64,000 nucleotides of DNA from UBA1127 sp965116355 (lineage in GTDB: Bacteria > Chloroflexota > Dehalococcoidia > Lucifugimonadales > UBA1127): the NCBI GenBank assembly GCA_965116355.1, contig OZ220679.1, positions 1,612,001 to 1,676,000 on the forward strand, in the 5' to 3' direction. A program made the position numbers and the translations under genes. Numbering within the stretch: the first letter of the stretch is position 1; the number at the start of each line of letters is the position of its first letter. The notes under the pieces were generated by a model that saw only the letters and a program-made list of their open reading frames with translations, was not told the origin of the DNA and made no database searches. Positions 34,238 to 43,165 of the stretch are shown in pieces.

Positions 34238-34285
34238 CGGCTCATCCCGACCGATATGGGGACGGTTCGATAGCAATCCACTGTG

Positions 34286-34316
34286 GCCGGGAAGGGGGTC
34301 GCCCACCCTTCCCGGC
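34286..34316 (+). terminator. Hairpin after cupredoxin copy 2
   Basis: GCCGGGAAGGG (34286-34296) pairs with CCCTTCCCGGC (34306-34316), 9-base loop, about 50 bases after the stop. No clear U-tract follows, so it is a terminator candidate. Confidence 0.6.
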
Positions 34317-34327
34317 CCGCTTTCCCC

Positions 34328-34555
34328 CGTTTTACCGGCGCAAGCCGGTATCCACTCCGCTCGCGCCGCCGCAGGAACAGTCCCTGTGGCCGCCCCGCGC
34401 TACCGTCATTCCCGCAAAAGCGGGAATCCGGAAACTCCGCGTCCAACGGACTCATCCTTCCCCGGTCGTTCCTGCGCAGGCAGGAACCCCGACAAACGGG
34501 ACGCTGTTCGCCCTGAGCCTGTCGAAGGGTCGCCCTGAGGGAAATCGAATGGCCC
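34328..34555. repeat. Cluster of four palindromic repeats between cupredoxin and tkt
   Basis: In order: TTTTACCGGCGCAAGCCGGT (34329-34348), a TTCCCGCAAAAGCGGGAA element (34404-34431), TTCCTGCGCAGGCAGGAA (34467-34485), and a GTTCGCCCTGAGCCTGTCGA element with a GAGGGAAATCGAA tail (34504-34550). They fill the gap to the tkt leader; no gene is seen in 34238-34709. Confidence 0.8.
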
Positions 34556-34709
34556 CCGCCTAGCAGTCCACCCCCGTGCGCGGTAACATGAAGGCGGAAG
34601 ACCTGCGCGCCCGCCGACGCCCTCGGCACGCGCGCGGCACATACGCCCAGGGGCCGGCCCGCCGACCGCCATCCCCCCACCGCGACGCCGGCCGCGTGAG
34701 GAGCGCTGC

Positions 34710-36728
34710 ATGCCGGAAGCCAGCCTGGACACCCTCTGCATCAACACCCTGCGCCTGCTCGCCGCCGACGCGGTGCAGCAGGCGGGCAACGGACACCCCG
34801 GCGGCCCCATGGGCCAGGCCGCCATGGCTTACACCCTCTGGGACCGCTTCCTCAAGCACAACCCCACGGACCCCGGCTGGCACGACCGCGACCGATTCGT
34901 CCTCTCCGCCGGCCACGCCTCCATGCTCCTCTACGGCCTCCTCCACCTCACCGGCTACGACCTCCCCCTCGACGAGATCAAGCGCCTCCGGCAGTGGGGC
35001 AGCATCACCCCCGGCCACCCGGAGCGCGGCCTGACCCCCGGCGTCGAGGTCACCACCGGCCCCCTCGGCCAGGGCTTCGCCCACGCCGTCGGCCTCGCCG
35101 TCGCCGAGCAGTGGCTCGCCAGTCACTACAACCGCCCCGGCCACACCGTTATCGACCACCACACCTACGTCATCGCCTCCGACGGCGACCTCATGGAGGG
35201 CGTCGCCGCCGAGGCCGCATCCCTCGCCGGCCACCTCGGCCTCGGCAAGCTCATCGTCCTCTACGACGACAACGAGGTCTCCATCGAGGGCCCCACGGAC
35301 CTCGCCTTCACGGAGGACGTCCCCGCCCGCTTCCGCGCCTACGGCTGGCACGTCGTCGACGTCGAGGAGGGCATGGAGCCCGACGCCGTCCACACCGGCC
35401 TCCGCGAGGCCCTCGCCGTCACCGACAGGCCCAGCATGGTCGTCTGCCACACCGTCATCGGCTACGGCAGCCCCAACAAGTCGGGCACCGCTTCCGCCCA
35501 CGGCGCCGCCCTCGGCGCCGACGAGGTCACGCTCACCAAGGAAGCCCTCGGCTGGACCTACGAGGAGCCCTTCGCGACGCCCCAGGAAGCCCTCGATGTC
35601 TACCGCCAGGCCATCCCCCGCGGGCAGGCCGCCCAGCGCGAGTGGGAGGAGCGCTTCTCCGCCTACCGCGAGGCCTACCCCGACCTCGCCGCCGAGCTCG
35701 AGCGGGCGTGGGCCGGGGAGCTCCCGGAGGGCTGGAGCGCCGACGCCGACGCCCTCTTCAACCCCGGCGACAAGCCCATCTCGACGCGTGAGGCGTCCGG
35801 CCGCACGCTGAACGCCCTCGTGAAGCACGTCCACGGCCTCGTCGGCGGCTCCGCCGACCTCGCGCCGTCCAACAACACCCGCCTCAGTGAGGGCGGCGAC
35901 TTCTCCGCCGCCGAGCGCTCCGCCAGCAACCTCCACTTCGGCGTCCGCGAGCACGCCATGGGCGCCGTCGCCAACGGCATGGCCCTGCACGGCGCGCTGG
36001 TGCCCTACACCGGCACCTTCCTCACCTTCTCCGACTACATGCGCCCGCCCATGCGCCTCGCCGCCCTCATGGGTATCCGCGTGGTCTACGTCTTCACCCA
36101 CGACTCCATCGGCCTCGGCGAGGACGGCCCCACGCACCAGCCCATCGAGCACCTCGCCGGCCTGCGCGCCGTCCCCAACCTGACCGTCATCCGCCCCGCC
36201 GACGCCACGGAGACCGTCGAGGCGTGGAAGGCCGCCATAGAGCGCACCGACGGCCCGACGCTCCTCACGTTCAGCCGCCAGAGCCTGCCCGTCCTCGACC
36301 GCGACGAGCTCGCCCCCGCCGACGGCCTGCAGCGCGGCGGCTACGTGCTCTGGGACAGCGCACCGTCCCCCGAGGTCATCATCATCGGCACCGGCTCGGA
36401 GGTGCAGGTCGCCCTCGACGCCGGCAAGCTGCTCGCCGAGCAGGGGGTGGCCGCCCGCGTCGTCTCGCTCCCCTCGTGGGAGCTCTTCGACGCCCAGCCC
36501 CGCGAGTACCGCGACAGCGTCCTCCCGCCGGAGGTAACGGCCCGCGTAACCGTCGAGGCCGCTTCCTCCTTCGGGTGGGAGCGCTACGCCGGCCCCGGCG
36601 GCCGCATCGTCGGCATAGACCACTTCGGCGCGTCGGCCCCCGGCGGCGAGCTCTTCAAGCAGTTCGGCTTCACCGCCGAGCGCGTAGCCGCCGAGGCCGC
36701 CGAGCTGCTTGGGAGGGTGACGGCATGA
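34710..36728 (+). CDS. tkt: Transketolase
   Basis: 672 residues, the normal length. ThDP-binding half: GNGHPGGPMGQA, LSAGHASMLLYGLL, TGPLGQG and SDGDLMEGVAAEAASLAGHLGL...YDDNEVSIEG (the GDG...N motif). Middle domain: FGVREHAMGAVANGMALHG with the catalytic Glu, and FTHDSIGLGEDGPTHQPIEHLA. It exchanges two-carbon units between sugar phosphates. GAGGAG precedes ATG 34710. Its stop overlaps the rpiB ATG (ATGA), so it opens a tightly coupled pentose phosphate operon. Confidence 0.96.
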   Translation: MPEASLDTLCINTLRLLAADAVQQAGNGHPGGPMGQAAMAYTLWDRFLKHNPTDPGWHDRDRFVLSAGHASMLLYGLLHLTGYDLPLDEIKRLRQWGSITPGHPERGLTPGVEVTTGPLGQGFAHAVGLAVAEQWLASHYNRPGHTVIDHHTYVIASDGDLMEGVAAEAASLAGHLGLGKLIVLYDDNEVSIEGPTDLAFTEDVPARFRAYGWHVVDVEEGMEPDAVHTGLREALAVTDRPSMVVCHTVIGYGSPNKSGTASAHGAALGADEVTLTKEALGWTYEEPFATPQEALDVYRQAIPRGQAAQREWEERFSAYREAYPDLAAELERAWAGELPEGWSADADALFNPGDKPISTREASGRTLNALVKHVHGLVGGSADLAPSNNTRLSEGGDFSAAERSASNLHFGVREHAMGAVANGMALHGALVPYTGTFLTFSDYMRPPMRLAALMGIRVVYVFTHDSIGLGEDGPTHQPIEHLAGLRAVPNLTVIRPADATETVEAWKAAIERTDGPTLLTFSRQSLPVLDRDELAPADGLQRGGYVLWDSAPSPEVIIIGTGSEVQVALDAGKLLAEQGVAARVVSLPSWELFDAQPREYRDSVLPPEVTARVTVEAASSFGWERYAGPGGRIVGIDHFGASAPGGELFKQFGFTAERVAAEAAELLGRVTA

Positions 36729-37204
36729 GCAGGCGCGTCGCCATCGCCGCCGACCACGGCGGGTTCCCGCTGAAGGCCGACCTGTTGGCGTGGATCGCCT
36801 CCCTCGGCCACGAGGTCGTCGACCTCGGCGCCCACGAGCTCGACCCGGACGACGATTATCCCGACTTCGCGGACGCCGCCGCCCAGGCCGTCGTTTCCGG
36901 CGCGGCCGAACGCGCCGTCATCCTGTGCGGCAGCGGCGTCGGCGCCAGCGTCGCCGCTAACAAGGTGCCCGGCGTCCGCGCCGCCGTCTGCCACGATACA
37001 TACTCGGCCCACCAGGGCGTCGAGCACGACGACATGAACGTGCTGTGCATCGGCGCGCGCGTGGTCGGCATAGAGGTCGCCCGGGAGCTCGTCGCCGCCT
37101 TCCTCTCCGCCGAGATGCTCCCCGGCGAGCGTTACCACCGCCGTCTCAAGAAGGTCAACGCCATGGAGGAGCGCGCCCTGCGACGGCCCGCTCCCAACGC
37201 CTAA
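36725..37204 (+). CDS. rpiB: Ribose-5-phosphate isomerase B
   Basis: 159 residues of the RpiB/LacAB family: IAADHGGFPLKADL, VVDLGAH, DDDYPDFADAAA, the catalytic CGSGVGASVAANKVPGVRAA and HDTYSAHQGVEHDDMNVLCIGARV. It interconverts ribulose-5- and ribose-5-phosphate. The ATG shares 4 bases with the tkt stop; the tal-pgi fusion begins 12 bases after its own stop. Confidence 0.95.
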   Translation: MSRRVAIAADHGGFPLKADLLAWIASLGHEVVDLGAHELDPDDDYPDFADAAAQAVVSGAAERAVILCGSGVGASVAANKVPGVRAAVCHDTYSAHQGVEHDDMNVLCIGARVVGIEVARELVAAFLSAEMLPGERYHRRLKKVNAMEERALRRPAPNA

Positions 37205-37216
37205 CCGGAGGTCAAC

Positions 37217-39955
37217 ATGCCAAACTCCATCCAGCAGACCCGTGACCTCGGCCAGTCCATCTGGTACGACAACGTCAGCCGCGGCCTCATAGCCTCCGGC
37301 GCCATGGCCGCCCTCGTCGACGCCGGCATCACCGGCCTCACGTCCAACCCAACCATCTTCGAGAAGGCCATCGCATCCGGCGACGACTACGACGAGCAGC
37401 TCCTCGCCCTGGCCCTCGCCGGCGCGGACGCCACCGGCGCATTCGAGGGCCTCGCCATCGAGGACATCCAGGCCGTCGCCGACCTCCTCCGCCCCGTCTA
37501 CGACGCCACCGGCGGCGCCGACGGCTTCGCGTCCCTCGAGGTCAGCCCGACGCTCGCCCACGACACCGAGGCCACCGTCGCCGAGGCCCAGCGCCTCTTC
37601 GCCGCCCTTGACCGCCCCAACGTGATGATCAAGGTGCCCGGCACCCCCGAGGGCGTCCCCGCCGTCGAGCGGCTCATCGGCCAGGGCATCAACGTCAACG
37701 TCACCCTGCTCTTCCACCGCGAGGCCTACAGCCGCGTCCGCGACGCCTACATCGCCGGCCTCGAGCGCCTCGCCGAGTCCGGCGGCGACCTGTCGCGCGT
37801 CGCCTCCGTCGCCTCCTTCTTCGTCAGCCGCGTCGACACCGCCGTCGACGGCCTCCTCGAGCCCCGCGTCCAGTCCGGCGAGGAGGAGCTCGCGGACCTG
37901 CTCGGCAGGGCGGCCATCGCCAACGCCGCCCTTGCCTACCGCGACTTCCAGCAGACCGTCGCCACGCAGCGTTTCCAGGCCCTGAAGGCCCGCGGCGCCC
38001 GCGCCCAGCGCCCTCTGTGGGCCAGCACCGGCACCAAGAACGCCGCCTACAGCGATGTCCTCTACATTGACTCCCTCATCGCCCCCGACACGGTCAACAC
38101 CATGCCCCCGGTCACGCTCGATAGCTACCTCGACCACGGCCGCGTCGAGCTCTCGTTGGAGCCCTCCATCCCCGAGGCCGAGCGCGTCATGCAGGCCCTT
38201 GAGGACAACGGCGTCAGTATGACCGAGGTCACCGACAAGCTCCTCGCCGACGGCGTCAGGGCCTTCGCCGATTCCTTCGTCACCCTTCTCGCCAACGTCG
38301 AGGAGAAGAAGGCCGCCCTCCTCGCCGCCCACTACGCCGCGACGGCCGCCCTCGGCGAGTCCCGGCCCGCCGTCGACGACGCCGTCGCCGGCCTTGTCGA
38401 GCGCGACGCCGTCCGCCGCATCTGGGACGCCGACCATACCCTCTGGAAGCCCGACCCCACGGAGATCGCCGACCGCCTCGGCTGGCTCACCCTCCCCACC
38501 GACATGCGCGCCCACGTCGACGACCTGCGGGCTTTCGCTGACGAGGTCCGCGCAATGGGCGTCGACGACGTCGTGCTGCTCGGCATGGGCGGCAGCAGCC
38601 TCGGCGCCGAGGCCCTCCGCACCGTCTTCGGCGAGGCCCCCGGCAGCCCGCGCCTCACCGTGCTCGACACCACCGTCCCCGGCTGGATCGCCGCCGCCCG
38701 AGACGCCATAGACGTGCGCCGCGCCCTCTTCCTCGTCTCCTCCAAGTCCGGCGGCACCCTGGAGACCCTCACCGGCTACCGCTACTTCCGAAGCCTCGTT
38801 GACGAGGCCCTCGGCCCCGCCGAAGCCGGTCGCCGCTTCGTCGCAGTCACCGACGCCGGCAGCGGCCTCGAGCGCCTCGCCCGTGACGAGGGCTTCCTGC
38901 GCACCTTCCGCAACCCGGAGACCATCGGCGGCCGCTACTCCGTCCTCTCCTTCTTCGGCCTCGTCCCCGCCGCCCTGACCGGCATCGCCGCCGCCATTGG
39001 CGGCGCCGCTGCCCTCTTCGACCGCGCCGCCCTCATGCAGTGCGCCTGCGCCCCCGCCGTCCCTGCCGAGGCTCATCCCGGATTGCAGCTCGGCGCGGCC
39101 GTCGGCGCCCTCGCGAAGGCGGGCCGCGACAAGCTCACCTTCGTCACCACGCCCGGCCTCGGGCGCTTCGGTCTCTGGGCCGAGCAGCTCATCGCCGAGA
39201 GCCTCGGCAAGGAGGGTGTCGGCGTCGTCCCCGTCGCCGAGGAGCCCCTCCTCGCACCCGAGCGCTACGGCTCCGACCGCGTCTTCGCCTACCTCCGCCT
39301 CGATGGCGACGACGCTCAGCCCACGGACGACGCGCTCGCCGCCCTCGAGGCCGCCGGCCACCCCGTCCTCCGCTTCCGCCTCCGCGACCGCTACGACCTC
39401 GCCGCCGAGATGTACCGGTGGGAGTTCGCGACGGCCGTCGCGGGCGTCGTCCTCGGCGTGAACCCCTTTGACCAGCCCAACGTGCAGGGCGCGAAGGACA
39501 AGACCGCCGAGGTCCTCGCCTCCTACGAGCGCGACGGCGCGCTGCCGGAGGCCCCGGTCACCCCGTTGGTGGACGAGCTCCTGGCGCAGGCCGCCCCCGG
39601 CGACTACCTCTGCGTCATGGCCTACGTCCGCCAGACCCCGGCCGTCGACGCCGCCCTCACCGCCCTGCGCCGCCGCGTCATGGAGCGCCACACCATCGCC
39701 ACCACATCCGGCTACGGCCCGCGCTTCCTCCACTCCACGGGCCAGTTGCACAAGGGTGGGCCCGCCACCGGCCTCTTCCTGCAGGTCACCGCGGACCACG
39801 CCGCCGGCATCGAGATTCCGGGGCAGGGCTACAGCTTCGGCACGCTGGCCGACGCCCAGGCCCTCGGCGACCTGCAGGCGCTGCAGGCCGCGGGCCTCCG
39901 CGTCGCCCGCGTCCACATCGCCGGTGACGTTTCCGAGGGGCTCGCGGCGCTCTAG
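37217..39955 (+). CDS. tal-pgi: Bifunctional transaldolase / glucose-6-phosphate isomerase
   Basis: 912 residues, two enzymes in one chain. Residues 1 to about 370 are transaldolase (SIWYDNVSRGLI, GLTSNPTIFEKAI, MIKVPGTPEGVPA with the Schiff-base Lys, NVNVTLLFH, and WASTGTKN). Residues from about 390 are phosphoglucose isomerase (GMGGSSLGAE, SSKSGGTLETLT, GGRYSVLSFFGLVP, and HSTGQLHKGGP near the C-terminus). Such fusions are known in some bacteria. It links the non-oxidative pentose branch to fructose/glucose-6-phosphate. GGAGG precedes the ATG. Confidence 0.95.
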   Translation: MPNSIQQTRDLGQSIWYDNVSRGLIASGAMAALVDAGITGLTSNPTIFEKAIASGDDYDEQLLALALAGADATGAFEGLAIEDIQAVADLLRPVYDATGGADGFASLEVSPTLAHDTEATVAEAQRLFAALDRPNVMIKVPGTPEGVPAVERLIGQGINVNVTLLFHREAYSRVRDAYIAGLERLAESGGDLSRVASVASFFVSRVDTAVDGLLEPRVQSGEEELADLLGRAAIANAALAYRDFQQTVATQRFQALKARGARAQRPLWASTGTKNAAYSDVLYIDSLIAPDTVNTMPPVTLDSYLDHGRVELSLEPSIPEAERVMQALEDNGVSMTEVTDKLLADGVRAFADSFVTLLANVEEKKAALLAAHYAATAALGESRPAVDDAVAGLVERDAVRRIWDADHTLWKPDPTEIADRLGWLTLPTDMRAHVDDLRAFADEVRAMGVDDVVLLGMGGSSLGAEALRTVFGEAPGSPRLTVLDTTVPGWIAAARDAIDVRRALFLVSSKSGGTLETLTGYRYFRSLVDEALGPAEAGRRFVAVTDAGSGLERLARDEGFLRTFRNPETIGGRYSVLSFFGLVPAALTGIAAAIGGAAALFDRAALMQCACAPAVPAEAHPGLQLGAAVGALAKAGRDKLTFVTTPGLGRFGLWAEQLIAESLGKEGVGVVPVAEEPLLAPERYGSDRVFAYLRLDGDDAQPTDDALAALEAAGHPVLRFRLRDRYDLAAEMYRWEFATAVAGVVLGVNPFDQPNVQGAKDKTAEVLASYERDGALPEAPVTPLVDELLAQAAPGDYLCVMAYVRQTPAVDAALTALRRRVMERHTIATTSGYGPRFLHSTGQLHKGGPATGLFLQVTADHAAGIEIPGQGYSFGTLADAQALGDLQALQAAGLRVARVHIAGDVSEGLAAL

Positions 39956-39979
39956 CCGGGCCCCTGAAAGGAGCGAGCC

Positions 39980-40888
39980 ATGGAACTGGGCATGATTGGC
40001 CTGGGCCGCATGGGCGCCAACATGGTCGTCCGCCTCGTCCGCGGCGGCCACCGCGTCGTCGCCTACGACGTCCGCCCCGAGGCCGTCCACGAGGTCGAAG
40101 CGCAGGGCGCCGTAGGGGCTGGCTCCCTCGCGGAGCTGGCCGCCCAGCTCAGCCCGCCCCGCGCCGCGTGGGTGATGACCCCCGCCGGCGAGGTCACGGA
40201 ACGCACCATCGCCGCCGTCTGCGGCGCCCTCTCCCCCGGCGACGTCGTGATCGACGGCGGCAACGCCAACTACAAGGACAGCATCCGCCGCGCCGCCACG
40301 CTCAAGGGGCAGGGCATCTTCTTCCTTGACGCCGGGACCAGCGGCGGCATCTGGGGTCTGACCGAGGGCTACAGCCTCATGGTCGGCGGCGAGAAGGAGG
40401 CATTCGACCTCGTTGAGCCCATCTTCCGGACCCTCGCGCCCGGCCCGGACCGCGGCTACGGGCACGTCGGCCCCGCCGGCGCCGGCCACTTCGCCAAGAT
40501 GGTCCACAACGGCATCGAGTACGCCATGATGCAGGCCTACGCCGAGGGTTTTGAGCTGATGAAGGCCAAGGAGGAGCTTGGCCTCGACCTGCCCCAGGTC
40601 GCCGAGATCTGGCGCTACGGCAGCGTCGTCCGCTCCTGGCTCCTCGATCTCACCGCCGAGGCCCTCCAGGGCGACCCCGACATGTCCAGCCTCGCCCCCT
40701 ACGTCGAGGACTCCGGCGAGGGCCGCTGGACCGTCACCGAGTCCGTCGACCTCGCCGTGCCCGTGCCCACCATCGCCCTCGCGCTCCAGATGCGCTTCCG
40801 CTCCCGGCAGGACGACTCCTTTGGCGCGAAGCTCCTTGCCGCCATGCGCAATCAGTTCGGCGGCCACCCCGTGAGGAAGGCCGAGTAA
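39980..40888 (+). CDS. gnd: 6-phosphogluconate dehydrogenase (decarboxylating), short form
   Basis: 302 residues: the short GndA-type enzyme of about 300, not the 470-residue type. Rossmann start MELGMIGLGRMGANMVVRLV, then MTPAGEVT, DGGNANYKDSIRRA, FLDAGTSGGIWGLTEGYSLMVGG and HVGPAGAGHFAKMVHNGIEYAMMQAYAEGF with the catalytic Lys and Glu. It makes ribulose-5-phosphate, CO2 and NAD(P)H. AAAGGAG precedes the ATG. The stop and the zwf ATG overlap by one base (TAATG). Confidence 0.94.
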   Translation: MELGMIGLGRMGANMVVRLVRGGHRVVAYDVRPEAVHEVEAQGAVGAGSLAELAAQLSPPRAAWVMTPAGEVTERTIAAVCGALSPGDVVIDGGNANYKDSIRRAATLKGQGIFFLDAGTSGGIWGLTEGYSLMVGGEKEAFDLVEPIFRTLAPGPDRGYGHVGPAGAGHFAKMVHNGIEYAMMQAYAEGFELMKAKEELGLDLPQVAEIWRYGSVVRSWLLDLTAEALQGDPDMSSLAPYVEDSGEGRWTVTESVDLAVPVPTIALALQMRFRSRQDDSFGAKLLAAMRNQFGGHPVRKAE

Positions 40889-42372
40889 TGCCCGCCGAGG
40901 CCATCACCATCGTCATCATGGGCGCCACCGGCGACCTCGCGCGCCGCAAGCTCATCCCCGCCCTCTTTGAGCTCCGCTGCAACGGCGGTTGCCCGCTGGA
41001 GATGAACCTCGTCGGCTTCTCCCGCATGCCCCTCACGCACGAGGGCTTTCGACAGCTCGTCTGGGAGAGCGTCCGCGAGTACGGCCCCCTCGCCGTCCGC
41101 ACTGACGAGTGGGAGGACTTCGCCAGCCACCTCCACTACGTCACTGGCGACCTCGACAGCCTTGAAGACCTCGAGCTCCTCACGGAGTTGCTCACCGAGT
41201 TCGAGCGGGGCTTCGACGGCGTCGCCAACCGCCTCTACTACCTCTCCATCTCGCCCTCGCTCTACGACGTCACCCTCCGCAACATGGGCGCCAGCGGCAT
41301 GACCGACGAGGGCAACGGCTGGCGCCGCGTCGTCATTGAGAAGCCCTTCGGCCAGGACCTGCCAACCGCCCAGGACCTCAACCGCACCGTCCACTCCCTC
41401 TTCCGGGAGGAGCAGGTCTACCGAATCGACCACTACCTCGGCAAGGAGACCGTCCAGAACCTCCTCGTCTTCCGCTTCGGCAACATCCTCTTCGAGCCCC
41501 TCTGGAACAGCCACTATGTCGACAATGTCCAGATCACCGTCGCCGAGGATCTCTCCGTCGGCGACCGCGCCGGCTACTACGACGGCTCCGGCGTCGTCCG
41601 CGACATGGTCCAGAACCACCTGCTCCAGATCCTCACCATCATCGCCATGGAGGCCCCCACCGGCGTCGATGCCGACTCCCTCCGCGACCGCAAGGTCGAT
41701 GTCCTCAAGGCCATCCGCCCCTGGACCCCCGAGCAGGCCGCCGCCAGCGCCGTCGCCGGCCAGTACGACGGCTACCTCGGCGAGCCCGGCGTGCCGCCCG
41801 ATTCCCGCACGCCCACCTACGCTGCCATGCGCCTCTTCGTCGAGACCTGGCGCTGGCACGGCGTCCCCTTCTACCTCCGCTCCGGCAAGTCCATGGCCGG
41901 CAAGCTCTCGGAGGTCGTCGTCCAGTTCCGCCGCCCGCCCTCCGTCATCGCGGGCCCCGGCGCCGAGATCCCCGGCAACCCCAACCTCCTCGCCATGTGC
42001 CTCCAGCCTGACGAGGGCGCCCACCTCCGCTTCGAGGTCAAGGTGCCCGGCCAGGGCCTCACCATGCGCTCCGAGGACATGCAGTTCCAGTACGAGTGGG
42101 CTTTCGGCCAGCAGGCCATCCCCGACGCCTACGAGCGCCTGCTGCAGGACGCCATCAACGGCGACCCCGCCCTCTTCATCCGCAGCGACCACATCGAGGA
42201 GGCGTGGCGCGTCGTCGACCCGCTGCTGGAGGCGTGGGCCCGCCCCACCGCCCGGCGGCCCGAGCGCTACGCCCCCGGCACCTGGGGCCCCCCGGCCGCC
42301 GACCGCCTCCTCGCCGAGTACGGTCACCACTGGATATCCGTCTGCGGACAGGGCCATGCCCCCGCCCCCTGA
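40888..42372 (+). CDS. zwf: Glucose-6-phosphate 1-dehydrogenase
   Basis: 494 residues, typical length. IVIMGATGDLARRKLIPALF is the NADP-binding start. RVVIEKPFGQDL and the active-site RIDHYLGKETVQNLL are intact, as is VDNVQITVAED. It oxidises glucose-6-phosphate to the lactone. Its start overlaps gnd by one base, and its last 17 bases overlap pgl in another frame, so all three oxidative-branch genes are translationally coupled. Confidence 0.96.
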   Translation: MPAEAITIVIMGATGDLARRKLIPALFELRCNGGCPLEMNLVGFSRMPLTHEGFRQLVWESVREYGPLAVRTDEWEDFASHLHYVTGDLDSLEDLELLTELLTEFERGFDGVANRLYYLSISPSLYDVTLRNMGASGMTDEGNGWRRVVIEKPFGQDLPTAQDLNRTVHSLFREEQVYRIDHYLGKETVQNLLVFRFGNILFEPLWNSHYVDNVQITVAEDLSVGDRAGYYDGSGVVRDMVQNHLLQILTIIAMEAPTGVDADSLRDRKVDVLKAIRPWTPEQAAASAVAGQYDGYLGEPGVPPDSRTPTYAAMRLFVETWRWHGVPFYLRSGKSMAGKLSEVVVQFRRPPSVIAGPGAEIPGNPNLLAMCLQPDEGAHLRFEVKVPGQGLTMRSEDMQFQYEWAFGQQAIPDAYERLLQDAINGDPALFIRSDHIEEAWRVVDPLLEAWARPTARRPERYAPGTWGPPAADRLLAEYGHHWISVCGQGHAPAP

Positions 42373-43156
42373 CGTCCGCGTCTACCAGACCCCGCAGGAC
42401 GCCGCAGAGGCCCTCGCCGCCGAGGTCTCCCGCCTCTCCGCCGAGTCCATCGCCGAGCGCGGCCGCTTCACCATCGCCCTTTCCGGCGGTTCCACCCCCG
42501 CCGCCCTCTACGCGCTGCTCGCGTCGCCGCCCCACGCCGCCGGCATCGACTGGCCCCGCTGGCACGTCTTCTGGGGCGACGAGCGCTGCGTCCCGCCGGA
42601 CCACCCCGACAGCAACTACGGCATGGCTCGCCGCACCCTCCTTGACCACGTCCCCGTCCCGCCCTGGCAGGTCCACCGGATGGCGGGCGAGGACGACCCC
42701 AAGCGCGCCGCCGATGCCTACGCCGCCACCCTCGCCGAGACCCTTGCCCCCGACGGCCGCCTTGACCTCGCCCTCCTCGGCGTCGGTGACGATGGCCACA
42801 CCGCCAGCCTCTTCCCCAACACCGCCGCCCTCTCGGAGACGGAGCGCCCCGTCACCGCCAACTGGGTGCCCCACCTGAACGCCCACCGCATTACCCTGAC
42901 GCTCCCGGCCCTCAACCGCGCCCGCCGAGTCGCCGTCCTCGCCACCGGTGCCGACAAGGCCGACGCCGTCCGCCGCGCCCTCGCCCCCCGCCCGGACGAC
43001 GCCACGCCCCCCATAGCCCTCGTCACCCCCGAGGGCGCCCCCGCCGTCTGGTACCTGACCTCCGACGCGGCGTCCTCTTTTCGTCGTTCCCGCGCAGGCG
43101 GGAACCCAGGGGGGCGGGGATGGGAGGGGTCTCCTTCCCAAGCAGGTCAAGGCTAG
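42356..43156 (+). CDS. pgl: 6-phosphogluconolactonase with a repeat-derived C-terminal tail
   Basis: 266 residues. DevB/Pgl family motifs: FTIALSGGSTPAALYALLA, WHVFWGDERCVPPDHPDSNYGMA, LLGVGDDGHTASLFPNT and ANWVPHLNAHRITLTLPALNRA. It hydrolyses 6-phosphogluconolactone. The family normally ends at about residue 240 (VWYLTSDAA). The last 26 residues (SFRRSRAGGNPGG...) are the translation of a TTCCCGCGCAGGCGGGAA repeat that has displaced the original stop. ATG 42356 lies within the end of zwf. Confidence 0.93.
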   Translation: MPPPPDVRVYQTPQDAAEALAAEVSRLSAESIAERGRFTIALSGGSTPAALYALLASPPHAAGIDWPRWHVFWGDERCVPPDHPDSNYGMARRTLLDHVPVPPWQVHRMAGEDDPKRAADAYAATLAETLAPDGRLDLALLGVGDDGHTASLFPNTAALSETERPVTANWVPHLNAHRITLTLPALNRARRVAVLATGADKADAVRRALAPRPDDATPPIALVTPEGAPAVWYLTSDAASSFRRSRAGGNPGGRGWEGSPSQAGQG

Positions 43157-43165
43157 GCGCGCGCC

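Noticed and set aside
36584..40867. A 1427-codon open frame on the minus strand across the pentose phosphate operon
   Set aside because: It is antisense to tkt, rpiB, tal-pgi and gnd, all with clear family motifs. Its translation is low-complexity Gly/Ala/Val/Glu, an artefact of high G/C third positions.
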